From assembly GCA_021292105.1 (NCBI GenBank), contig CM037861.1, forward strand, positions 50,432,920 to 50,496,919: a stretch of DNA of 64,000 nt, read 5' to 3'. This DNA comes from Anadara kagoshimensis (taxonomy: Eukaryota > Mollusca > Bivalvia > Arcoida > Arcidae). Shown here piece after piece: positions 1 to 12,539 of this stretch (position 1 is the first letter of the stretch; every line of letters starts with the position of its first letter). The position numbers were made by a program, and so were the translations under genes. Under the pieces are notes generated by a model. That model was not told the origin of the DNA. It searched no databases and saw nothing but the letters and a program-made list of their open reading frames with translations.

Positions 1-309
1 AAACATTCCACTTATATCGAGATATCAGCAGGTATAGATGAAGTGGCACAACATTTTAACTTCTCGGAGCAATTTGCAGGGAGGTTTTTTTTAACGTGCC
101 ACGCCTCGCAGTCGTGGCACGGGGCATCAGTTTTTAAGGTACATTCTGAAGGATCTCGTCACTTGTCTTTGACTTATAAATGTCGAGTACTTGGCAAAGG
201 AGCAGTCGCTCCCTATTTTCAACTCTTTGGTCAGAGCCAGGTCGGGGCACGCACCCAAGACCCCCCATATACAGAGCGAGACTCCACCAAGGGAACTACC
301 GTAGTGGTA
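1..309 (-). mobile_element. tRNA-derived SINE, copy 1 (cut by window edge)
   Basis: On the minus strand the right end reads as a degenerate tRNA-like head (A-box-like segment near 280-305, B-box-like GGTGCGTGCCC near 240-255). The body leads to the motif CACTTATATCGAGA near base 10. The same body and order recur at 13453-13780, 43775-44041 and 62655-62943. Tail, core and tRNA-like head in fixed order define a SINE. The superfamily (possibly a mollusc core-SINE) is a guess. A 114-aa ORF lying inside it is not a gene. Confidence 0.7.
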
Positions 310-499
310 CTCAAGTTAGGCGTGATGTGGGTAACTTGTCGTACTTCACGTTGGCCTAGAGGTGTTAAAAGTGTCGTGTACACCTGAACAAAATCCGACG
401 CCAACCTCCTAATAAAACATTTTGCATCTTGTTATTTGTGGGGGTGATGTGGTATTTTCTTCGCTGGATGTTTTATCGCACAGATAGTTTTATATTGTA

Positions 500-3400
500 G
501 GACAAAGAGCAACGCGTTCGAAATATTTTATCCAAATTTTGTTTCTTGTAAATCATTGACTATAGGCAACTACGTGGTTTTTAGCCACACATTGCTTTCA
601 TTTTAAACCTTTCTGGTAAATGTGGGTATATAAAAGAACATGTTCTCACAATACAGTTCTTTATTTATTGGGGCGAATATTGTTTACTATAAACAATGCT
701 GAACAATATACAGCTGAATATGTCTGAAATGGCTAAACATACAGAAACTTATTACTTATAAATTTATAAGCCTTTAAAAATGAAGTATCACGCCTGGTTA
801 ACCCATTTAAGAAAGCAAATAAATCATAAAAGACATCGCCCATACATTGTCAAATTATCCCCCCCCCCCCAAAAAAAAAAAAAAAACCCAAACTAACTAA
901 GAACCCCATGTACTTCACACATCTTTTGTTGATTGATTGGTAAACTTAATTTTAAATATTGTTCAACTGTCACACCAAAAACTATTTTGCCGCGGAGGAC
1001 CTTATGGTTATTAAAAGGCATGATGTACAATTTTTCTGAAAAATGATTACAAAGTTATGTTTTCCTATCATAAGTTATCATAATTAGTGACACTAAAATA
1101 TATTTAAGAAATAACTTTGATATTTTATTGGTTTATCATTTTAACCCACAAAACCAGTGTGTAAACTGTATAACTCTGCGAAGCTGAAAATGATGATATT
1201 ACAAAGATACATAGACTTAAATTATTCAGTAATGTTTTTATATATGACAATATCACGAACTGTCTTTCATTGCTGGTATCTACTATACTTACCTTCAATC
1301 CCTACAACTTCTCAGTTTGATCTAACACATTGACAAAATTCATCGACTTGTGATGTGTGAATAAACACAGAGTGGGAATGTTTGGGTGTAGACGGTCATC
1401 TTACAGGGAGTCGTATGTTGCATAAAACGAACAAAACAAAAAACAAGACCCCAGTTTCAGGATAATTTCTTAGCTAAGATTTTCCTTAACTTAAATCTGA
1501 CAAAATTTAAATGTTTATAACTTTGTAACTTTTAAAGATATTTAGGAGTTTAAGGTATCATATTCAAGATCATTTCTGGATTAGAACATCTGCATTTAGT
1601 TTTGACAAAAATATTCATCAATAGTTTAAAAAGAGATTACCGAAATTTGCTAAACTTATGGAAAATCTTGGCTAAGGAATGATTGTGAAACCGGAGCCAG
1701 GTTTGAATATGGCCTATTTTAAAAATTAACGAATATTCAACATTTTTAAAGCCCGATGTATACAGTCCCACATTTAATTCTAACGCCAATCATTTTCCTT
1801 AGGTTTGGGGGGAGAGACATTAAAGTAGGTATCATCAGGAAGAGGAATACCGCCATACTTTCATATATAAACCAGCTTTTGAAGTTTAAAGTCACTAAAT
1901 ATGTTAAATAAAGAAAGAAAAGCGTAATTTTGTAATCATTTTTTGAAAAAAAGACGTTTAAAACATGAGTTTTAATCGACATTTTAGGTTCTTCGCGGCA
2001 AGATGATTAAAGACGTAAAGATTGATCAAAAATAAAAATTAAATTAACCAATTGATGGATGAAAGATCATACATAGGAGCTACCAAGTTTTGAGCAAATA
2101 TGACTTTTCATGAAAATTGGCCTATTTATTGACAAGGTCATCTTCAGTTTATTTGTCTTATTACATGCGTGAACCAGGCGTGATACTTTAGGTTCTAAGG
2201 TTACCATAGATCCAAACCACAACTAGTAAATAAAACAACATGGTTATACCATAATGTTTTAAAGTTATTAAAGAGAATACGGTTTATAATGAACAAGATA
2301 CATCTAAGTTTGTTTTAAACAAAATAGTTTATATTTATAATTTATTTGTCATATTTTCTTGGATCGTTAGAGACATTATGATGTGAAGGATCACGCCTGG
2401 TTCACGCATTGTTTTAAGACAAACAAATGGTAGAAATCGGCCGCTATAAGATTTACGATTTTCATATTTGTTCAAAAATCTGTAGCACCTATGTACTAGA
2501 ATGATCTTTTGTCCATCGATAGTTAAACTATTTTTGTGTTGTTTAATCTTCACAGCAAACTTCATACTTCAGCTGATTACCCCAAAAATGCCAATCAAAG
2601 TTCATTATTTTAAAACTTACCAAAAATGATTACAAAGTGTTGTTGTCCTATCATTCAATAACATACCTAGGTACATTAAAATTCAGAAACAAGTTTATAT
2701 ATGAAGATATTCTGCCATTTCTTTCTCTGCTAGACCCTATTTTTATACTCCTTAAAGTAGGTACCAACAGGAGAACAAATTCAATGATATTTTATATAAG
2801 CATGCCTTTTAATTTTTATGTCCTTTGATATATTAATGATAGAAAACCATAATTTTGTAATCATATTTGAAAAAAAATCCACACGATCATGAAATTTTAC
2901 GGACATTTTAGGTCCTACGTGGCAAGATGATTTATAGACTTGGATATTGAACAAAAATAAGAATAAAGTTTACCGATCAAAGGAAGAAAAAGATAATTGT
3001 AGTGCATAGGGGTTACGGAATTTTAAACAAATATGACGTTGTATGCAGCTCAGACTATTGCCAAAGTAGTCTACGATTTGTTTACCTTCTGAAAATGTGT
3101 GAATCAAGCGTGATACTAAAGATCCCAAGGTTACCATAGATCCAGACCGCATTATAGTAATTAAAACAACAGAGATATGCAATAGTGTTTTTTAGCAATA
3201 AAAGCGAATATTGCTCATTATGAACATTAATAAAACAAATACAACTGAATTGTGACAAGACATTATAGCTCCGTAACCTAAATATTGTTGGAGACATTAT
3301 CTAGAATGCGAAGAATCACGCTTGCTTAACACATTTTTGAAGACAAATAAACGGTGGAAAAAGTCATTCATAACATATTTACAATTTTCATGTAAACCTT

Positions 3401-3620
3401 GCATTTCAAAATTGAAGCTCCTATGTTCTAGAATGGTATTGTGTCCATTGATTAACCAACATTTATTTTGGTTTAGTACTTAAAGTAAAATCTTGCCGCG
3501 CTGGACCTAAAAATTTTATTTAAAATTTATGATTTCCAAGAAATTTCAATGATCATTACAAAGATATGTTTTCTATGATTAAGTAACATATTAGGGACGT
3601 TAAAAACAAGTTTATATATA
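500..3620. repeat. Diverged tandem array, unit about 925 bp
   Basis: Landmarks recur in the same order. 'ATCACGC(C/T)TG' occurs near 788, 2391 and 3315; a 'TTTTGTAATCAT' block near 1926 and 2851; 'GGTTACCATAGATCCA' near 2200 and 3129; a 'GATTACAAAG' block near 1046, 2629 and 3554. The last two units are offset by about 925 bp. The first interval is longer (about 1605 bp), partly because of a MITE at 1449-1702. Several short ORFs inside are out-of-register chance ORFs. No coding signal seen. Confidence 0.65.
1449..1702. mobile_element. MITE-like inverted-repeat element, family C, copy 1
   Basis: The left end (CCCCAGTTTCAGGATAATTT, then CTTAGCTAAGATTTTCC) matches the reverse complement of the right end (CCGGTTTCACAATCATTCC, then TTAGCCAAGATTTTCC). 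This gives terminal inverted repeats of about 40 bp. Related copies lie at about 6530-6740 and 11488-11733. No transposase is present. It is inserted in the 925-bp tandem array. Confidence 0.6.
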
Positions 3621-3623
3621 TAA

Positions 3624-4930
3624 TCAAAAACAAACACTAATCCATGTCCGAATCACAATCCAGAAGCAAAGTAAAAACTTTGGAACTGACAAGTTAGGTT
3701 AGACACGTGAACTTCCACCAGGGAAGTGAGGCCGGGTGCTCCGGAATGGTAAGCACCACCTGTTTAGCTGGCTACACCCGCCACGTGTGTAATCAAAATT
3801 GTGTGAAAGGAACATGGAACTATGAGACGTCAAATATATCTAGGGCAATTCTGGACACAAGAGACATCAAACTTATCAACAATACTGTGATGACGGCCAT
3901 AAAACGTTTTGAGAGCCTTGATAAGCCTAGGCTTGCAATATCCCTGAGTCAACAATTTATTTGCAAGCAGTCTACTTCGTTCTACAAAGTCCCCGTAGTG
4001 GGAACAAGCTCTACCATAGCGTATTAATTGGAAAACAAATACAACATAAGCAGGAGAAGCAGGTATATTGTTGCATAAAAAAGGAAAGTTGACAATAGAA
4101 AAATTGAAGCACGTTTGTCATAAAGTTTCAAATGTAGCCTTTCGTGTGCGTCATAATTCAGGTATAAGTCTAAATATGAAGCAGAACTTGAGGAATCAGT
4201 CTTGTCTTTTATTCCAAGCTCACTAAGATAGATGACATTTACAAAGTCTCCAAATTTAGGATTTTTAAGAGACTGAACGTCATCTATATATATGTATGTT
4301 GAGTTGAATGATTTGGCGACAGTCTTCTCTCCAGATTTAACAAGGTTCTGCATAAATTCTGCTTCGTAAGAATAAAGAAACAAATCAGCAAGCAATGATG
4401 CACAGTTTGTACCCATTGGTATACCGATTGTTTGCTAAAAAACTATATTACCAAACACAACAAATAAGTTATCTATCAAAAACTCCAACATTTTGTTGAT
4501 GGTATCTTCAGTATATTTTTGTTTGGAATCCGTATGATGCTTGGCAAAATAACCAGAATCCCTGTTCAGCACCAGATATTTGTATCTTGGCTTACCGTTT
4601 TTGTAAAAGAAAGACAAGTGAATCATTTCTTTCTTTCAATTTAGATAGAGGGATAGTGGTGTATAGTGTAGAAAAATCAAATGTATTTATACTTTTTACA
4701 TGAGATAAAGTATTAGAAGCAAGATGTTCAAGTAATTCTTTAGAATTTTTGAGAATCCACATTTGGTTGATTCCAGATGTAGAATATACTTTTTCTGAAT
4801 AAGACTGAAGACCATCTTTGACGATTGTCAAAATTTGTGTTAGTTACCGATAATGATTTAGTAGTACATTTAGATGAGCCTGCTATATATCTTTCATTGT
4901 ATGGATTTTTATAGAGTTTAGGAATCTAAT
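3624..4930 (-). mobile_element. Retroelement fragment with reverse transcriptase remnants (Penelope-like or related), 5' truncated
   Basis: Read on the minus strand, 4592-4831 encodes a palm-region piece containing TFDFSTLYTTIP. 4435-4626 encodes an LNRDSGYFAKHH-type segment. 4024-4416 encodes MGTNCASLLADLFLYSYEAE and the catalytic-type motif YIDDV, then ASYLDLYLNYDA and LKLYDKR. Frameshifts and stops separate them, so the copy is dead. The noncoding tail ends near 3624 and recurs about twenty times in the window in both orientations. The RT style resembles the Penelope-like group known from invertebrates, but I could not confirm this; no GIY-YIG domain is visible. Confidence 0.75.
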
Positions 4931-4990
4931 ACAAGATATAAGATATCCTGGAATTTTTTATCTGCAGAAACCTAACTTTACACCCCTTAA

Positions 4991-5195
4991 TTAATTTACT
5001 AATTGTAAATACCATTTAGCAACAGTTCCAGTTACCGTGATTCTTACCTGAACACATTTAAAACATTTTGCAGCGAAGTTCCACCCTCTCCCTTTGTTTC
5101 CGGAAAACTTTAGTAGTTCAGATTTTTTACCGTTTTCTTCAGTGTATACTGTTAGACTCCCCATTGTTTCGTCTCCATACATGCTGTACCATAAT
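4991..5195 (-). CDS. Astacin gene exon 10 (MAM domain, last recognised part)
   Basis: Acceptor TTTTCAG. Encodes LWYSMYGDETMGSLTVYTEE and GNKGRGWNFAAK, the MAM L-x-F-x-Y-x-M-x-G strand and W-x-x-A segment. At 5047 there is a good donor (CAG|GTAAGA). Without splicing the frame continues VRITVTGTVAKWYLQLVN to a stop at 4991. Neither option yields the normal MAM C-terminal GDIAxDDI. The end is therefore unresolved. Confidence 0.75.
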
Positions 5196-8100
5196 CTGAA
5201 AACCAACATTTTACAGTTAAATAACATGTACCAAAGTCAAGAATAGCATGCTATAAGAGGCTGAGTATAAACGAGTTTACCACCAAGGTATAAGTTCCAA
5301 CTGAGGACGGGTACCTGACCCAATGCCAAATAACGCCCAGTGGTGTATTTTAATCAATCGAAATGAGATTAAATTCCAATACCATAGTTGGAATGCATAT
5401 TAATATTTAAAAATGAATTCAAATATCACATGCAGTGATTTTGTTACCCTACACAAAAACAAAATCTGAATTTGAAAATTGAAGATAATTTGCAAATGTA
5501 AATTATGTATTAGACAACAACCATCACAATTAAAACAACTATAATAATAAACCAGACAAATAAGACTAGCAAATGCATATAAAGACCGATGACTATGAAA
5601 GTTTCGACTTCGAACAGGCATTTAAGTATACATCCAGTATTTGAGGGTCCCAAAAATCCTCATATTCCGCAACCAGTAGTGCAGTGCAAAAATAAGCATA
5701 TTTTGAAAGAAAAACCAAAACAAATACGCCTTGCTTTACCAATGAATAAAAAACCCGTCCATGTTAATGTCATGAAAATTTTAAGTACATAGTTAATCGT
5801 TTAAAAAAAAGGATAATATACTGTACTATAATTACTATTCTTCAAAGAAATTAGTTATAATAATGTATGCTTTGCATAATCGTTTTTAATACATGTTATT
5901 AAGTAATAAGTGCATGGATGAAATGGACAGATGAATATATTGCATTTGTTACTACTTAACAGGAGGTGCTTACCATCCAGAGCACCCCACCTCACTTCCT
6001 TGTTGGAAGTTCACGTGTTAAATTGCCAGTTGTTTCAAAGTTTTTACTAGAAAATGAGTTGGTCTGGTTTTATTACTACCTAATTAGAGTTCATTGTTAT
6101 TAATATAGAAATAAATGGAATGTTATCTAATGGTGTGATATTCGAGTTTTTAGTTGCATTTTTATTATAAAATATAAAGATATTCATATTGTTAAATATG
6201 TTTAAACTTACGAAATACATTCAGTATTATAATTGCATTCTTCAATGTCGTACGATAGCGTTACCGTATATCCAGGATTCTTATATGATGTTTCCAAATA
6301 CAAATATTGACCTAAAAATTGAAATATGATTATTACATATTACACCAGATTTAATTTTATGACACTAAACGACCGTTTCGGAATACAATTCCTCATCAGT
6401 AGTGCCTTGACCGTAATTATGAAACTTAAACTGTTTTCAAGATGACGTAAAGATACCCTAAGGACAAAAACTAATTTTGCCGATACTGTACTTTACCTAA
6501 TAGATTAAGTCTTGACTTTGGAAAAAATTGAGATTACTTCTAACAGTTTGAAAGTATACAAGCATTCAACCAACTATGAATTCGACCATAATTATTACAT
6601 AGATGAAATAAGCATAGCATGGTTTTCAAAATGACACCTTAAATTCATGAATATCTTAAAATTAACAAAATTACTCAGCTTTCAAATTCGCCAGTAATGG
6701 TAAATCTTTGTTAACTAATGATTGTGAAACTGGGGCCCTGGAAGAATAAAGGTACCAGTTATATATTATACCAGTTTTAATTTTACAGCACTAGACGGCC
6801 GTTTCGAAATTCAATTCCTTATCAGTAGTGCTTGGATCGAAATTATGAAACCAAAATTGTTTTCAAGATGTGAAAAAGATTACCAAAGGACCAGGGTGAG
6901 GTAAGCAGTTGCTTACTCTTACCTAAATTTGATCCTCTTTCCGTTTCATCTCCATCTGGACCAGTACCTACTGTTGGTGTTGAAAAACGCTGTTGAGTCC
7001 ATCCAGAGTTTTTCCATCCACACAGTCTTTCTGCTTCGTCAAATGAACACGAAGAGCGGTGATAATCTAAAAAAAATCATATACAATGTAAAAAAACTAG
7101 TAATGGGTCCCAAAATTTTTCCTATCACGATATTTGCCGGACTTTTTATTTTCCTTAGAATAAAAATTATGTGCTCGGTGTAAGAGAGTAAACATAACTG
7201 TACTTGCATATTATTTGCAAAGTATGGCTCCTATCGCTAATCAAACCATGCAAATAAGCATATTCTTAATTCTCACTTTGTTTTCTATTTATTTTAGTCT
7301 ACTTTCACTGGTTAACATCTTTTACTTGAGATTTCATCATTTACAGGCTCAAAATAGAGTTAATATTGAAGTGGTTCTATCCTTCCTGATTTTAAGATAA
7401 ATAGGTGTTGAATTTAAACACGACATAATGATGATTGCTATGATGATAATGTTATTACTCCAGTGATATAAAATGTGGTTGTCCAAAGAACAACAAAACT
7501 ACAAATTCCGTCAAAAACTTCACACACACACAGACACGGGGTGAAATACTTTTACTTGAATGACTATTTCTGGATACTATTTTACAATTGTATGGACATC
7601 ATTAATGAAGGACATTTGGCGCGAATCAATCTCGATCGCAGGATCATTCAGTTGCTACCGAGTTTATCTTTCACGAACATTTGCCCAAACCACAGAAATT
7701 ATAACATCATAAACTCTTTAGAAGCGGACTTTTGTCGCTAAAATGTAGTCAAGTACCTTAGTACATGCAATTAAGCAATGCAATCCTGTTACCGTTCTGC
7801 GCCAAACGCCTTCAGTTCAGTACAATTCTTATTAAAACAGCAACAATAAAAAATACCTCCTTCTCTAAAACAGTATGGTTGTTGTCCAGACCAGGTTCCA
7901 TCCAGCTGACATCGTCGTATATTAGCCCCAAATAAAATGAATCCTTCCCAGCATTTGTATCGTGCTTCAGATCCAACCTTTCTAGAATTAAATTCTCGAA
8001 CCCCATTATCAACATGTGGTGGAGCTTTGCATTCAGCATGTTCTGTTTGAATGAAAATAAAACTCGGCTATAGTATATTTTTGTTAGAACGTTTGGTAAG

Positions 8101-11100
8101 AATATTGTATTTAAGCTTAGATCCAACCTTTCTATAATTAAATTTTTGAATCCCATTTCAAGCTGTGGTAAAAGCTTTGCATTCAGCATTTTTCTATTTG
8201 AATAAGAAACACCCCTATAGCAAATTTTTGTTAGCCCTTTGGCTAGAATCAGAATACTTATATGGATGCTCTTATATTTAATGAAGTTTGCCTTCTTATC
8301 CCGTTGTTTAATAGAGCGATGCATATGTTTTCTTGATGCAATAACAACTAAATAATGTTGCACAAAATTACATCTTAATTTATTACAGAGAAACCTATTT
8401 CAGTAAATGTGTCAGCTGTATCCATGCAACCCAGTCTCCATTATACATTTACATTTGAAATTCGAACCAAGGCAGAGTTGTGAACAGGAACATTGCGTAT
8501 TTATTAAGAATTTCATCATAGTTTAGATATACGGTCTTGTATCATGAAGTTTCGACAGAAGTAAATCCTTAATACCACTGTTTTTAAGGTCATTGAAGTC
8601 CTTATTATTGAAAGAGATTAACTTACGGCACTGGTATCTGTGGTTTAATTTTTGTATATCTTTTGTGGACAGCGCATTTCTCTGACCAATTTGTGCAATT
8701 TCTGTTTCTGACATTTCTATCTTTGGATTCAGAGTCTTTAAATTGTTCTTTGAAAACGCATACAGCGAGTAATGCATTACTGAGAAAAAGTCGTAGTCAG
8801 GGTCCAACTCTGGTACCGGTCGTTTATGAAAGTTTGCTTCTTTGCCTAGTGAAATTAAATGTATTGAACATAAATGAAATAAGTCAAAAACAAACATATC
8901 AATCCATGTCAAAATCACAACCCCAAAGTAAAGCAAAAACTTTGAAACTGGCCAATAAAGTAAGACACGTGAACTTCAACCAGGTAAGTGATGCCGGGTG
9001 ACCTGAAAGGGTAAGCACCTCCTGTTTATCTGGCTACACTCGCCACTTATGCAGTGTCACAAGCTGATAATATATAATTCAAACAAGCGACACTTCATTT
9101 GCATTTGAACTTCAAACTATCGTACCAGACACTATTTTACATCAACTAGGGATTTGTTAACAATGAAATTAATTCAATTTTGGCGACTTACATACTGTAT
9201 CAGTTTTAACTTTACAGCACTAGTCGACAGTTTGGGGATGCAATTTCTAATCAGTAGTGCTTCGACCAAAATTATGAAGCAAAAATTGTTTTCAAGATGT
9301 TGAAACGATATCCAAAGGACCAAAATGTATTTCAACAAATTGAGCTAAAAGAGGAGAAGATTTGGCTAAAGATATACTTTCTGTGAAAACTATTTCAACC
9401 AAAAATTCCAGAAAAACCTTTTACATTTGTTGAATCCCATGAATTTCTTTCTATATTTTAAAGTTGACACAACTTGACCAATATCAATTATTTATAACTG
9501 TTATTAAGCTGTTTTTATTTATAGAAACACCGACGATGCCGAACAGTATTTTTCTATCTGCATCAACTGAAAATCTGTTTCTTCGGCCCAAAGTTATCAG
9601 AGGGGGTAAATTTTAAAGAATCGACTACAAATCTCCATTTGCAATATCTACAAATATTGGACGAAGGTAATTGTTTTAAAAAAATCCGTAATATATCTTA
9701 AAAGATTATATATCAAAATAATTCACATTTGATTCAAATTGATCTATAAATAAAAATGTTAAATCAAATCATGGTTTTTATCAATGACGGCACGTTATAC
9801 TAGATTCCGGATTTTGGTTTGTCAAATTTTATTGGAGTTATTATGACTCTTTTACTTCGTCGATTAAAATACCTTGTCCGGAATTAATTATAACCATGTA
9901 AGGCCTCAGTGGCTGAGTGCCTAAAATTTCCAATTGCGGACCGCGTCTCTCACGCTAAGATTCTAACTACATATGACAGACCCTTGTGTAAGAACCTTTA
10001 TGGGTTCTCTTGCCGAAGTCGGTGTTTCAATAAGGTTTCAAAAATCCGCTCTAAAACAGCGTGAAAGAACCGTGGCTGGGACTCTCTATAAAAGCACAAT
10101 AAACATGTCAGTAATTTAGTCTAGATACATGCTGTATTTCATACCATCTTGGATATTGTCTGTCATGACCTCAAGCTTCTCATCTCTATCAAATCTGTTG
10201 TGCTCGTGTAAAAACCCTAGGGCATGCATTAGTTCATGTTGAATTGTTCCCATTCTTGCCAGACAGTCCCTTCCAAGTGACAACCTCTGACCACCACGAT
10301 TCTGTTTTCCCACGGGACTGTAACACCTGTTTAACATCAACAACATACAAGTTGATATTATTCAATTATTTCATTTGAGGTAATTTAGAACCAGTGCTTA
10401 TGGATCGCAGTGCCTCTTTCCGTCTTTGTTAGAATCCCACTGGGGTAAGTCCCTATCGGGATAAAGTTTAACAGTTCTCTTACCGATGGCCGGTTGTTTA
10501 CTCCGGGCATACCGGTTTTCTCAACAATTCCAGATCTGAATTCTTTAAGATCAGTAAATGAATCACTTCTTCACGCATTCGAGGCAAATGCAGGTATAGA
10601 ATAAATATTTATTACTTTTGAGTCAGGAAGACTCGTGCAACTAAACATATTTTTATGGCGAAGTGTTGTTATGGGTTAACAAATGATTTTATCCTCTCCC
10701 TCAAAGGTAATATAAATAATAATCATTTTAATAAGAAAATGAACGTGCAACACACTACCAAAAATCAAATAGGACAACCCGAAAGTCAAGAATCTTGTTT
10801 ATTTCATTGTTTATTTCATTGCCACGGGTAACATCAGACAATTTTTGTAATTACAAATGCGGAGTTTTCTTTTGGCAATTGCAATTAGTCTCTGAACAGC
10901 TGTATTTATTTTTGTCATCGTTTGGGACACGCAATAACCTCTGTCCTATCATTAATAGAGACTGTGCTCACCAAATAAATTGGCAGCCATCTCTTAACAG
11001 AAGTAATAAATGGCAGATGCTTATTTTATAGGGTTATTAAACTGATATTGTGGAAAATTGTCCCTCGTTGACTCGACATTTGCACGAGCTTGCGAGTGCA

Positions 11101-12502
11101 AATTTCGAGTCAACGAGGGACAATATTTCACAATATCAGTTCAATAACTCTTTTATTATATAGCAAAATAAATTTCGTTAACTTCCGTCAAGTATTTCAT
11201 CCAAAATACCATTTTGTTGTATTATACATAAATATTACACTAGTTCTTGTAAATGGATATAAGAACTAGTGCAATTTGACAACAACACAGCGATGACGTC
11301 GACAACAATCGTATGACGTCATAAACGACAGTGTCATGTGACAAAGCGTGCAATATAAAAAAATTGATTTGGGAAACCTCGGACTGGAACAAAGTTAGCG
11401 TGCAAATATCGTTATTTATTGCACGCTAACACCTCGGGATTTATCGTTTAATTTCTATGCGAGGTATATATTGCTATATAATAATAGTGGTTCCGGTATT
11501 ACAATCATTTCTTAACTAAGATTGTCCTAAACTTAAATCCGGCAAAATTTGGTACATGGTACTACAAATAAAAAGGTTTAAAGAAAGTTAGAATATAGAT
11601 GTAAGAAGCTTAGAATGATCTTCAAAATGACACAAATATCTTAAAAATCAACAAAATTTTCAGATGTTAAATTTGCTAAATCTAAGTTAAGAAATATTTT
11701 AGTTAATAGATGGTTGTGAATCCGGGGCCTGCTCCTTTATCAATGATTGTGGCTTTAAGGTAGTGTTCTTATTGTAGGAAATATTACAAAGACACTTGTT
11801 TACGGAAGGGAAGCATAATGTTTCTATCCTGGTCATGTGATCGCTGTCATCCAATCAGTCTACAGTATTTATGAATGAGGTATAATAACATAATTTGTTC
11901 TCAAATCCTTACATATCTTATGTATGCCATTGATTTTAATTATCAATAAATATATTTAACAAATACAATATTTTAAACACTAATTGGTCTAAGTAAATGT
12001 ACCAAATATTACAAATCACCTCTTGACAAGCTAAAGATATATTCAATGGTATTTTTAATATTTTTATACAAGTGGCATTACCCGTTTTCTTTAACTATTT
12101 GTATATAATTAATCGCCATCTGACATTCACTGTGCTCCTTATTTTTATCACAAAACCGTATACAAGTTTTAGACTCCAAGTTGAATATGGCATACTGGAT
12201 TGTCTGTTTTTCCTCTATACCTGCAAAAATATGGTCAGATTTGACTCATACTAAAGAATAACAGTTCTTAATAATAATGGTCTTCGGCGGATTACATTGC
12301 CCTTAATTTGGATGTTTTGTTTTTAAAACAAACACAAAAACAAAAACCATAAATATGTCTGTCTATATATGAGACAAAAAAGGAATATGCCAAAATATTA
12401 ATTTATTACTAAAATTATGTTACTTTTGGTTTTGTTTGGAAATCGGAAAATACACCGATATTCGTGTGTTAGATATCCGGTTTGGAATACTAAATACGTA
12501 AT

Positions 12503-12539
<37 letters not shown>

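Larger units (their letters stand above)
6212..6922 (-). repeat. Ribozyme-repeat-bearing part of the MAM intron (6312-6922) and adjoining exon 9
   Basis: The intron holds a full ribozyme repeat (6325-6490), a family C inverted-repeat fragment (6530-6740) and a second ribozyme repeat (6755-6920). All three are repeat-derived, so little of the 611-bp intron is unique sequence. Confidence 0.6.

Noticed and set aside
43-387. 114-aa ORF near the left edge
   Set aside because: It lies in a SINE copy, on the strand opposite the tRNA-like head.
7812-8363. 183-aa minus-strand ORF over the CCP exon
   Set aside because: It is out of frame with the clear CCP coding sequence and runs through a splice acceptor and the pseudo-exon duplication.
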